Of a stretch of DNA of 6,351 nt, positions 1 to 5,574 are shown piece after piece; within the stretch, counting starts at the first letter, position 1; each line of letters begins with the position of its first letter. Source of the stretch: Thermoplasmata archaeon (GTDB taxonomy: Archaea; Thermoplasmatota; Thermoplasmata; SG8-5); NCBI GenBank assembly GCA_030655715.1, contig JAUSPR010000025.1:1-6351 (forward strand). Reading direction: 5' to 3'. Under the pieces are notes generated by a model. That model did not search any database. It was not told the origin of the DNA and saw only the letters and a list, made by a program, of their open reading frames with translations. The translations under genes were made by a program, and so were the position numbers.

Positions 1-89
1 TATAGGCCCATTATGCTGAAGCATGGAAATACATATTGGATATAAACTTTTGTCAGCATCATAAAGCATATTAGCAGCAGCATGCCCCC

Positions 90-165
90 GTAAACTACCA
101 GCCCCTAAAGTGGCTGGCGTTATCGCTTTGAAACGATGCCAGACAATTCGGGGCTGGAAGTTTAC
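90..165. repeat. 16-bp inverted repeat with internal hairpins
   Basis: The arms GTAAACTACCAGCCCC (90-105) and GGGGCTGGAAGTTTAC (150-165) pair at 15 of 16 positions; the only mismatch is A97/A158. The 44-base interior contains a stem of CTGGC (114-118) with GCCAG (138-142), continued by ATCG with CGAT around an eight-base loop. The left arm can instead form the local hairpin CCAGCC (98-103) with GGCTGG (112-117), so two mutually exclusive folds exist. This is seen directly in the sequence; the function is unknown. Confidence 0.85.
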
Positions 166-262
166 CATATGGCAGTTGCATACCTGACTTATCAAAGCAG
201 AATAGCTTCGATTTTCGATGCTAATATATTCATGGTATGCAATGGTGCATCGACGACTGCTT

Positions 263-306
263 ATGCCGATTCATCTCAGTCCCGCAGGGCTGGGCTTTCT
301 CGGCAT
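263..306 (+). repeat. Nested right-end hairpin of IS200/IS605 type
   Basis: The seven-pair outer stem (263-269 with 300-306) is perfect. The inner stem pairs 275-279 and 281-283 with 287-294, with T280 bulged, one G-T wobble and a three-base GCA loop. The order outer stem, TTCAT-like spacer, inner hairpin, CTTTC, outer stem is a recurrent form at right ends of TnpB-bearing IS200/IS605 elements. No long T-run follows, which argues against a simple terminator. Confidence 0.6.
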
Positions 307-393
307 TTGTACAGTAATCTCATCACAACCGTTCTTAAACTGATTTTCAATATTTCTCCGACCAAAGTTAAACTGCATTTCAATTTTAGTAAG

Positions 394-401
394 TTTTATA
401 T
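394..401 (+). promoter_or_regulatory. TATA box for the AAA_14/DUF4143 gene
   Basis: The TTTTATAT element lies 25-32 bases before the ATG at 426, the usual distance from an archaeal TATA box to the transcription start. Transcription would begin at or next to the start codon, giving a leaderless mRNA. This agrees with the lack of a well-spaced Shine-Dalgarno sequence: an AGGAG at 405-409 is 16 bases from the ATG, which is too far. Confidence 0.5.
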
Positions 402-425
402 CTCAGGAGTACGTTTCTGTCATTC

Positions 426-1601
426 ATGTACGTCAACAGGGACATCGAGGCCAGATTCCGGAACATATCAGAGAATTACACATTGGTGGCACTCGTTGGA
501 CCAAGACAATCAGGGAAGACAACCTTTCTCAGGGAACTTTCACGACCGCTGAATTCTTCTTACGTGATGTTCGATGACCCGGATGCCAGGGGTTTTTTCG
601 ACCATGATATAAAAAAATTTGAATTCCAGTTCATGGAAGGTTTCGACATCACAGTGCTGGATGAGGTCCAGTACTGTTCGGATGCCGGACCAAAATTGAA
701 ATATCTTGTGGACAGCGGCAGGAAAATGTGGGCCACATCCTCGTCGGAAATTTTGCTGGGAAAGGAGGTGCTATCCCATCTGGTCGGTCGGGTGTCAGTG
801 CTTCGGCTTTATCCATTCACCCTCCGGGAGTTCCTGCGGGCACGCGGGTTCAAGACAGTAATATCTGAAACATTGGAGAGAAATGTCTGGGAGCATATGA
901 CCTACGGCGGTTACCCGAAGGTGGTTACCACCAAAGACCCGAAAATGAAGGCCATAATTCTCAATGACCTTTGTGAGACCATGCTACTGAAGGATGTGGC
1001 GATGACATTCTCTATAACGGATTTGGGTGCCCTCGAGAAATTAGCAAAATACCTGGCAGCCACCCCGGGCGGCATAATGTCCTACGGAACTGTATCAAAA
1101 GCGTTGAATATATCTTTCCAGACATTGAAGAAGTACCTGGACGCCCTGGAAAAGAGTTATCTGATAGTTCCTGTCATTCCATACTTCACAAACAAGAGCC
1201 GGGAGCTTGCCAAGCAACCAAAGATATATTACATGGACACGGGTCTGAGGAATTCAGTGGCAAGGGAGTTCGGCACCGAACCTGACGGAAAGATTTTCGA
1301 GAATTACGTGCTGTCCGAGCTGGTAAAGGCAGGTCTGGCTCCGAAGTACTGGCGCACCAAGGCCAGAGCCGAGGTTGATTTCGTTGTCGAGATTGGCGGA
1401 AAGCCTATTCCAATCGAGGTCAAGCTCAACCCAGATACAGGGAAAGTGGAATCTGGCCTACGTTCTTTTATATACTCATACGAACCCAAGAATGCGTATG
1501 TGGTTTCATACAAGGGTAAAAAAGGAAAAATGATGCTGAATGGTTGCACGGTCCATTTCATGGATGTTCTGGAATTCTCAGAAGTTATCACTGCTGATTG
1601 A
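426..1601 (+). CDS. AAA_14 / DUF4143 family ATPase
   Basis: A 391-residue protein with the two-part layout of the archaeal/bacterial AAA_14-DUF4143 family. The N-terminal P-loop ATPase has Walker A GPRQSGKTT (25-33), Walker B ITVLDEVQ (75-82, D79/E80), a sensor-1-like TSSSE (104-108), and the family segment GRVSVLRLYPFTLREFL (121-137). The C-terminal DUF4143 region runs from about 185 and includes YYMDTGLRN (269-277). It ends in a PD-(D/E)XK nuclease-like fold with candidate residues E292, the EVD at 316-318 and the EVK at 331-333, all kept. The length is usual for the family and nothing looks broken. Members bind ATP and are scattered by horizontal transfer; their cellular role is not established, so I give none. 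The start is set by the upstream stop at 390-392 and the TATA distance. The gene stands alone, between the transposon-like remnant and the TPR gene. Confidence 0.88.
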   Translation: MYVNRDIEARFRNISENYTLVALVGPRQSGKTTFLRELSRPLNSSYVMFDDPDARGFFDHDIKKFEFQFMEGFDITVLDEVQYCSDAGPKLKYLVDSGRKMWATSSSEILLGKEVLSHLVGRVSVLRLYPFTLREFLRARGFKTVISETLERNVWEHMTYGGYPKVVTTKDPKMKAIILNDLCETMLLKDVAMTFSITDLGALEKLAKYLAATPGGIMSYGTVSKALNISFQTLKKYLDALEKSYLIVPVIPYFTNKSRELAKQPKIYYMDTGLRNSVAREFGTEPDGKIFENYVLSELVKAGLAPKYWRTKARAEVDFVVEIGGKPIPIEVKLNPDTGKVESGLRSFIYSYEPKNAYVVSYKGKKGKMMLNGCTVHFMDVLEFSEVITAD

Positions 1602-1647
1602 ACCTACATTGATAAAACCGGCCCACTCATCCCTCAATCATTAAGGC

Positions 1648-1660
1648 AAAACCTTTTTAC
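1648..1660 (+). promoter_or_regulatory. BRE/TATA-like promoter for the TPR gene
   Basis: AAAACC (1648-1653) runs into CTTTTTAC (1653-1660), resembling an archaeal BRE plus TATA box. A start about 25 bases downstream, near 1682, would give a leader of roughly 15 bases before the ATG at 1698, with a weak GAAGG (1686-1690) as a possible ribosome site. The rest of the 96-base gap after the ATPase stop shows no clear hairpin or T-run terminator. Confidence 0.4.
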
Positions 1661-1697
1661 CTCCCTCGGCTAAGGGTATACTACAGAAGGCCGAAAA

Positions 1698-2960
1698 ATG
1701 CCAAAAACCCTCTCCGAAGAACTGAAGAAAATCATGACCACCGAGCTTGGCGACATAGGCAAGTTCATCATAGTCAAGCAGTGCAAGGACTTGGGGATAG
1801 ATCAAGACAATATCCAGTCTTCCGATTTACCACGGCTGGCCAATGCACTCTCCGCATCAATGAAACTTTTTGGTACCGAGAAGGCCAGGAACCTTTACAA
1901 AATGATTCTAAAATTAAAGGACCTGGATAGCATGGTCGAAGCTGAAACCGATTCCGAACAGAAACTGGAGGACCTCATCCACCTGGGTTCTGCAGGGTAC
2001 AATGCCGGGGAATGGGACGCAGCCCAGAAGAATTATGATGATGCTATGGCACTGGCCAAGGAGCTGGGCAACAAAGAAAATATGGCAAAAGTCCACAGGG
2101 CGATTGCAAACCTAGCTTTGCGTACCGGGGATTATAAAACCGCAAATATGAATCTCAATAAAAGCCTGGCCATTTCCAATGAATCGGGAAGCGAAAAGGA
2201 CATAATCGAGTCCCTGAGAAATCTGGGCAATGCGAGCTGGCGGAAAGGAGAATATCAAAAGGCATTGGGTTATCTGGAAGATGCTCTCCACCGGGCCCAG
2301 AAGGCGAAAGATGATGAAGCAATGGCCCAGGTCTACATGGCCATGGCCAATGTGTACGATGAAAAAGGGGATTATGAAATCGGCGTGAAATACGCCAAGC
2401 AGAGCCTGGATTTCTTTCAGAAAGCCGGGAACATGAACAGTGTTGCCACAGTGCTTAACAATCTCGGGGTTGCGCATGCCAGGATGGAGAAATTCCAGGA
2501 ATCCGTTAAATATTATGAGAAATGCATCAAGGTCTCCGGGGAAATAAATTATGTCCTGATGAATGCCTGGGCAATGTTCAATGCCGGCGAAGATTATGCA
2601 AAGCTGGGCGATTTTGAAAGGTCAATAGATTATTGCGAGAAATCTATTGCAGTCTTCAAGAAAATGAAAGATAAACTTGGAATGTCTGGAGCATATATGT
2701 CCTTCGCGATTGCCTACCAGCTGAAAGAGGATTATGAGCGGTCATTCGAGTATTTCAAGAAGTCCATCAAATTGCGAGAAGAATTGGGCATGCCATACAG
2801 GCTGGCAGATGCATTATACGAGTGCGGGCTCATGTTGGCTAAGAAGGGGGATGTGCCGGAGGCCAGAAATTATCTGGAACGTGCGCTGAGAATTTTCACT
2901 GACATCAACAGCCAGAAGATGCAGGAAAAGGCTGAAAAAGCCCTGAAAAGCCTGGCCTGA
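1698..2960 (+). CDS. TPR-repeat protein, eight repeats
   Basis: A 420-residue soluble protein with no signal peptide or membrane segment. Residues 91 to about 403 hold eight tetratricopeptide repeats spaced about 40 residues apart, starting near 91, 130, 171, 211, 250, 291, 331 and 370. This is the longer-spaced TPR type found in kinesin light chain and many archaeal proteins. Conserved positions recur, for example G-E/D-Y/F/W after the first helix (GEWDAA, GDYKTA, GEYQKA, GDYEIG, GDFERS, GDVPEA) and YxxKS/YxExA in the second. Residues 1-80 form a separate predicted helical region (LGDIGKFIIVKQCKDLGI near 17-34, then FGTEKARNLY near 58-67) that I have an impression of in other archaeal proteins but cannot name. 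TPR arrays bind other proteins; the partner is unknown, and no enzymatic domain is present. The stop abuts the purB stop on the opposite strand. Confidence 0.88.
   Translation: MPKTLSEELKKIMTTELGDIGKFIIVKQCKDLGIDQDNIQSSDLPRLANALSASMKLFGTEKARNLYKMILKLKDLDSMVEAETDSEQKLEDLIHLGSAGYNAGEWDAAQKNYDDAMALAKELGNKENMAKVHRAIANLALRTGDYKTANMNLNKSLAISNESGSEKDIIESLRNLGNASWRKGEYQKALGYLEDALHRAQKAKDDEAMAQVYMAMANVYDEKGDYEIGVKYAKQSLDFFQKAGNMNSVATVLNNLGVAHARMEKFQESVKYYEKCIKVSGEINYVLMNAWAMFNAGEDYAKLGDFERSIDYCEKSIAVFKKMKDKLGMSGAYMSFAIAYQLKEDYERSFEYFKKSIKLREELGMPYRLADALYECGLMLAKKGDVPEARNYLERALRIFTDINSQKMQEKAEKALKSLA
2926..2949 (-). terminator. Oligo-T terminator candidate for purB, inside the TPR gene
   Basis: On the minus strand, 11 to 35 bases past the purB stop codon, three T-runs occur in a row: TTTT (2949-2946), TTTTT (2939-2935) and TTTT (2929-2926). 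Archaeal RNA polymerase commonly terminates at clustered oligo-T tracts without a hairpin. On the plus strand the same bases are Lys and Glu codons of the TPR protein's C-terminus, so the tracts could also be coincidental. Confidence 0.4.
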
Positions 2961-4298
2961 TTACCTTATGTCCTTCAGTGTTTTGTCCACAATTTCCACG
3001 GCTCTGCCAATGTAGCTTTTCGGGTCCAGAAGCGCGTCGATTTCCTCGGGTTTGAAAAGCTGGGATATTGATTCATCTGAAATCATCTGGTCCCTGAGGT
3101 GTGTGCCTGAATCTGCAGCCTTGAGGGATATCATGCGCATTATCTCGTGCGCTTCCTGGCGTCCGATTCCTTTTCCGACCATGGCCATCATCACGGATTC
3201 GGCCATGATAAGGCCCTTGGAGGCCTCGATGTTTGCCTGCATTCTGTCCGGGAATACAACCAGGTTGGAGAATACTCTGGACATCTTGACCAGCATGTCG
3301 TCCACCAGTATGCAAGTGTGAGGTATTGTGAAACGCTCGGCTGCGGAATTTGTTAGATCCCTTTCATGCCAGAGCGGCACATTCTCGTATGTGGGAATCA
3401 TGAAACCTCTTACTACCTTGGCCAGGCTGCATACGTTTTCACAGGTTATCGGGTTGCGCTTGTGCGCCATTGTGGAACTGCCAACCTGCTTTTCAGCATC
3501 AAAGGCTTCGGCAACCTCCCCGATTTCAGAACGCTGGAGATTTCTTATCTCTACACCAAATTTTTCCAGGCTGGACGCGATATTGGCCAGCAATGCGACA
3601 AATTCAACGTACCTGTCACGGCCGACAAGCTGAAGGCTGGCTTCCTCGACGCCGAGACCAAGCTTTTCCATGACCTTTTCCTGTATCTCTGTAGCATGGA
3701 TGCCGAGTGCTGCGCCAGTTCCGACAGCGCCGCTCATTTTTCCGACACACACTCTTGGTCTGGCTTCCCTCAGGCGGTCCAGATGTCTCTGGATTTCTCT
3801 GGCATAAACAGCCATCTTCATGCCGAAAGTCAGGGGTACTGCAAACTGGCCGTGGGTTCTCCCGACCATTACGGTTGTTTTGTGTTTTTCTGCAAGGTCG
3901 GCAATTGAATTCTGTAGCAGAATTAAATCATCTTCTATTATTTCCAGCGCATTCTTGAACTGCAATGCCATGACAGTGTCGACAATGTCATTGGAAGTCG
4001 AACCCAGATGGATGAAATCCCCCGAGGGGCCGCATTGTTCTGTGAGCGCCTTCACCATGGCCATGATGTCATGGTTGGTGTTTTTCTCTATTTCCCTGAC
4101 ACGGTCCAGTTTTACAAAATCCGTGCTGGCCTTTTCTGTTATGATTCTAGCATCCTCTGCTGAGATATTGCCTACGTCCGCATGGGCCTGTGCCAACGCG
4201 GCCTCAACATCCAGCATGTGCTGCAATCGTCTATGCTCGTCGAAGACCAGTTTCATGGCCTCCCTTCCATATCTGAAATCAAGAGGGCAAACCTGCAT
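2961..4298 (-). CDS. purB: Adenylosuccinate lyase (PurB)
   Basis: Fumarase/aspartase superfamily enzyme, 445 residues, acting in the cytoplasm. It cleaves SAICAR to AICAR in purine synthesis and adenylosuccinate to AMP, releasing fumarate each time. With the ATG at 4298, the protein shows the family N-terminus PLDFRYGREAM (5-15), TNHD with the substrate-binding His (H76), GSTSNDIVDT (99-108), GRTHGQ with the catalytic-region His (H149), KMSGAVGT (187-194), the superfamily signature GSSTMAHKRNP (273-283) with the catalytic serine, and PLWHERDLTNSAAER (308-322). The signature usually reads MPHK; Ala replaces Pro, which the family pattern allows. Upstream in-frame TTG (4310) and GTG (4307) are possible but overlap the ribosome site, and family members begin about ten residues before RYG, so ATG 4298 is preferred. 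The gene is divergent from GINS and convergent with the TPR gene. Confidence 0.96.
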   Translation of the reverse strand: MQVCPLDFRYGREAMKLVFDEHRRLQHMLDVEAALAQAHADVGNISAEDARIITEKASTDFVKLDRVREIEKNTNHDIMAMVKALTEQCGPSGDFIHLGSTSNDIVDTVMALQFKNALEIIEDDLILLQNSIADLAEKHKTTVMVGRTHGQFAVPLTFGMKMAVYAREIQRHLDRLREARPRVCVGKMSGAVGTGAALGIHATEIQEKVMEKLGLGVEEASLQLVGRDRYVEFVALLANIASSLEKFGVEIRNLQRSEIGEVAEAFDAEKQVGSSTMAHKRNPITCENVCSLAKVVRGFMIPTYENVPLWHERDLTNSAAERFTIPHTCILVDDMLVKMSRVFSNLVVFPDRMQANIEASKGLIMAESVMMAMVGKGIGRQEAHEIMRMISLKAADSGTHLRDQMISDESISQLFKPEEIDALLDPKSYIGRAVEIVDKTLKDIR

Positions 4299-4302
4299 GT
4301 TT

Positions 4303-4308
4303 CTCACC
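4303..4308 (-). promoter_or_regulatory. Shine-Dalgarno site of purB
   Basis: On the minus strand GGTGAG is followed by AAAC and then the ATG at 4298. GGTGA matches the archaeal 16S anti-Shine-Dalgarno, and the spacing is right for this ATG. The in-frame GTG (4307-4305) lies inside the site and the TTG (4310-4308) overlaps its first base, which is the main reason to reject them. Confidence 0.65.
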
Positions 4309-4340
4309 AACCCCCTATCACGGCATGGGGTTATGGGGTT
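4309..4340. repeat. Direct and inverted repeats in the purB leader/promoter region
   Basis: ATGGGGTT occurs twice in tandem (4325-4332, 4333-4340). AACCCC (4309-4314) and GGGGTT (4327-4332) form an inverted repeat with a 12-base spacer, directly upstream of the purB ribosome site. In a purB transcript it could fold as a hairpin next to the Shine-Dalgarno; as DNA it could be a regulator site. The repeats are seen; regulation is inference. Confidence 0.35.
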
Positions 4341-4353
4341 TTCGATGGTTCGG

Positions 4354-4367
4354 AAAACGTTAATTAC
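4354..4367 (+). promoter_or_regulatory. BRE/TATA promoter for the GINS gene
   Basis: AAAACG (4354-4359) followed by TTAATTAC (4360-4367) resembles an archaeal BRE plus TATA box, 21-34 bases before the ATG at 4388. Transcription would start at or very near the ATG, giving a leaderless or nearly leaderless mRNA; no Shine-Dalgarno is visible. The core TTAATTA is nearly palindromic and might also serve the divergent purB, whose own box I could not identify. Confidence 0.45.
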
Positions 4368-4387
4368 TGCAAACCAATAGCGGTTCG

Positions 4388-5056
4388 ATGAACGGGGACG
4401 ATATCGGTTTCAGCGAGATTTCTGATGTCCACAGAAATGAAAGACGCAGCAAGGTACTGACAAAGCTACCAGTTAATTTTTATGCAAGAGCAGAAGAACA
4501 TCTCAAGAAGCTAAGGGAAGAGTACTGCGCGGCCATACTTATTCCCTCGAATCCAAACACCATGATGCTGCAGGACCAGATTAATAAACTGGACAAGCGT
4601 CTTGCAATGATTTATGAGATAAGGGAAAGAAAAATAACATTAGCCGCGCTGGACAAGATGCTGGGCGCACAACAGCCGGACAATATGACAAAGACTGACA
4701 GAGGTCTTTACGAGCAGCTTGTAGGGACATTAAAGTCTTACAGGGATGTGGACCACAGCCAGCCGATGACAGAATGCCCTAAGCCCGAAAAAGCAGCCGA
4801 GCCAAGACCGACTTTCTCGGGTTCAGGCGAACCCGAAAAAGTTACCCAGCCGAAACTTATGGAGCCGGAGCCATTGACCGAGACAGTGGTTACAGAGCCC
4901 GAAGAAAGCATTATCGTCCATGTGCTTGAGGACATTCCAAGCTTCGTTGGCCTGAACAGCACGTATGACCTTAAGAAGGACGACATGGTCACACTTCCGA
5001 GCCAGTTCGCCAGCCTTCTTTCCGCAAGAGGGAAAGTGAGAATCGTAGGCACTTGA
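4388..5056 (+). CDS. gins51: GINS complex subunit, Gins51 (Gins15) type
   Basis: A 222-residue protein with the archaeal Gins51 layout. GINS joins Cdc45/GAN and MCM in the replicative CMG helicase. The N-terminal helical A domain (about 10-120) includes LTKLPVNFYARAEEHLKKLREE (24-45) and the hallmark YEIRERKITLAAL (76-88). A Pro/Glu/Lys-rich linker (about 121-173) leads to the small C-terminal B domain (174-222) with EDIPSFVGLNSTYDLKKDD (181-199), VTLPSQFASLL (201-211) and a closing RGKVRIV (214-220). A before B distinguishes Gins51 from Gins23, where the order is reversed. The linker looks long and disordered, and family members vary here. The start gives the N-terminus usual for the family, a short stretch before LPxNFY. 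The gene is divergent from purB and 84 bases before rps12, which has its own promoter, so a shared operon is uncertain. Confidence 0.85.
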   Translation: MNGDDIGFSEISDVHRNERRSKVLTKLPVNFYARAEEHLKKLREEYCAAILIPSNPNTMMLQDQINKLDKRLAMIYEIRERKITLAALDKMLGAQQPDNMTKTDRGLYEQLVGTLKSYRDVDHSQPMTECPKPEKAAEPRPTFSGSGEPEKVTQPKLMEPEPLTETVVTEPEESIIVHVLEDIPSFVGLNSTYDLKKDDMVTLPSQFASLLSARGKVRIVGT

Positions 5057-5080
5057 GATTGGCCATATAAGTCTCTATGT

Positions 5081-5096
5081 AATAAAGTATAAATAC
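5081..5096 (+). promoter_or_regulatory. Strong TATA promoter of the rps12-rps7 operon
   Basis: The box TATAAATAC (5088-5096), preceded by AATAAAG (5081-5087), is close to an ideal archaeal BRE/TATA element. A start about 25 bases downstream, near 5118, would leave a leader of roughly 20-25 bases containing the ribosome site at 5130-5134. A second, weaker TATA-like sequence (CATATAAG, near 5064-5071) lies upstream. A strong promoter suits highly expressed ribosomal genes. Confidence 0.65.
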
Positions 5097-5129
5097 AATC
5101 TTTCTTAATCCCCCGCTTCCACAACGAGC

Positions 5130-5134
5130 AGGTG
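5130..5134 (+). promoter_or_regulatory. Shine-Dalgarno site deciding the rps12 start
   Basis: AGGTG (5130-5134) is separated by six bases (TTTAAC) from the TTG at 5141. The competing in-frame GTG (5132-5134) lies inside the site itself, so the TTG is the better start. Confidence 0.6.
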
Positions 5135-5140
5135 TTTAAC

Positions 5141-5569
5141 TTGGCAAGAGGATTATACACAGCAAGAAAGCTCATGAAGAGCAGGCAACAGTTCAGATGG
5201 AACGACCGCTATTACAAGAAGCGGATACTCAAGCTTAAGGAGAAGGCAGACCCTCTCGAGGGTTCAGCCCAGGCCAGAGGCATAGTCCTGGAGAAGGTGA
5301 ATGTTGAGGCAAAACAGCCCAACTCCGCTCTCAGGAAATGCGTCAAGGTCCAGCTTATCAAAAACGGCAGGCAGATAACTGCATTTGCGGTGGGCGATGG
5401 AGCAATCAATTTCATTGACGAGCACGATGAAGTGCTTGTGGAGGGAATCGGCGGAAGAATGGGACGTTCCTACGGGGACATTCCAGGAGTCAGATTCAAG
5501 GTTATCCAGGTGAACAATGTTTCACTGGACGAGATGGTGCGCGGCAGGAAGGAGAAACCGGTGAGGTGA
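5141..5569 (+). CDS. rps12: Small-subunit ribosomal protein uS12
   Basis: Archaeal/eukaryotic-type uS12, 142 residues from a TTG start, the usual length for archaea. It sits at the decoding centre of the 30S subunit and helps monitor codon-anticodon pairing. Visible landmarks are the N-terminal GLYTARKL (4-11), [16 protein letters not shown] (37-52), the decoding loop KQPNSALRK (58-66), [12 protein letters not shown] (71-82), [14 protein letters not shown] (85-98), and [10 protein letters not shown] (112-121) before the closing GRKEKPVR. In eukaryotes the proline of KQPNSA is hydroxylated; whether that happens here is unknown. A GTG at 5132 would add three residues (MFN) and overlap the ribosome site, and archaeal homologues start shortly before GL(Y/F)xARKL, so TTG 5141 is chosen. 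It is the first gene of the operon, five bases before rps7. Confidence 0.96.
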   Translation: MARGLYTARKLMKSRQQFRWNDRYYKKRILKLKEKADPLEGSAQARGIVLEKVNVEAKQPNSALRKCVKVQLIKNGRQITAFAVGDGAINFIDEHDEVLVEGIGGRMGRSYGDIPGVRFKVIQVNNVSLDEMVRGRKEKPVR

Positions 5570-5570
5570 T
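5563..5570 (+). promoter_or_regulatory. Shine-Dalgarno site of rps7, overlapping the rps12 stop
   Basis: GAGGTGAT (5563-5570) is an eight-base match to the archaeal consensus, four bases before the ATG at 5575. It contains the rps12 stop codon TGA (5567-5569), so termination on rps12 delivers ribosomes directly onto the rps7 site, which suggests translational coupling. It also fixes ATG 5575 as the real start of the long N-terminal extension. Confidence 0.8.
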
Positions 5571-5574
5571 TACG

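Larger units (their letters stand above)
13..306 (+). ncRNA. Candidate structured RNA (omegaRNA-like)
   Basis: At least four inverted repeats of seven or more pairs follow one another: 13-19 with 53-59 (7/7), 90-105 with 150-165 (15/16), 215-221 with 247-253 (7/7), and 263-269 with 300-306 (7/7). Smaller nested hairpins sit inside two of them: 114-118 with 138-142, extended by 122-125 with 134-137, and 275-283 with 287-294 with one bulged T. This density suggests a folded RNA. In TnpB systems the omegaRNA comes from the 3' end of the tnpB transcript and ends at the transposon right end, which fits the terminal hairpin and the plus orientation. No RNase P or SRP RNA signature was recognised. 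RNA ends, expression and any link to TnpB are inference. Confidence 0.4.
1..317 (+). mobile_element. Probable remnant of an IS200/IS605 (TnpB-type) element, right-end portion
   Basis: This gene-free stretch ends in a nested hairpin typical of IS200/IS605 right ends. The outer stem is ATGCCGA (263-269) with TCGGCAT (300-306). Inside it are an unpaired TTCAT-like segment, an inner hairpin at 275-294, and a CTTTC segment before the outer stem closes. A second hairpin at 98-117 (CCAGCC / GGCTGG around CCTAAAGT) looks like the imperfect palindromes at the other ends of such elements. I recognise no tnpA or tnpB coding remnant in any frame; all three plus-strand frames carry stops in the first ~75 bases. 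The element could be cut by the left window edge, with tnpB upstream, or it could be a short MITE-like derivative. The hairpins are seen directly; the family assignment rests on resemblance. The exact ends cannot be fixed from this sequence. Confidence 0.5.

Noticed and set aside
13..24. ATGCT-GA-AGCAT palindrome as a regulator site
   Set aside because: The two-base loop cannot form a hairpin, and the left half pairs better with 53-59; no gene start nearby would use it.
136..552. 138-residue plus-strand open frame upstream of and overlapping the ATPase gene
   Set aside because: It crosses the stem-rich region and about 125 bases of the ATPase gene in another frame, has no recognisable domain or ribosome site, and its composition (Ser/His/Cys-rich) looks non-coding.
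4299..4310. Upstream TTG (4310) or GTG (4307) as the purB start
   Set aside because: Both overlap the GGTGAG ribosome site and add residues not expected in the family; ATG 4298 has correct spacing.
3052..4391. Several plus-strand open frames opposite purB
   Set aside because: All are antisense shadows of a clearly recognised, full-length adenylosuccinate lyase and show no domain of their own.
4817..4836. Perfect 8-bp hairpin TCGGGTTC / GAACCCGA inside the GINS linker
   Set aside because: It has a four-base loop but sits mid-gene, is followed by A rather than T on the plus strand, and falls in low-complexity Pro/Glu codons. Chance or a codon-level effect is the simplest explanation.
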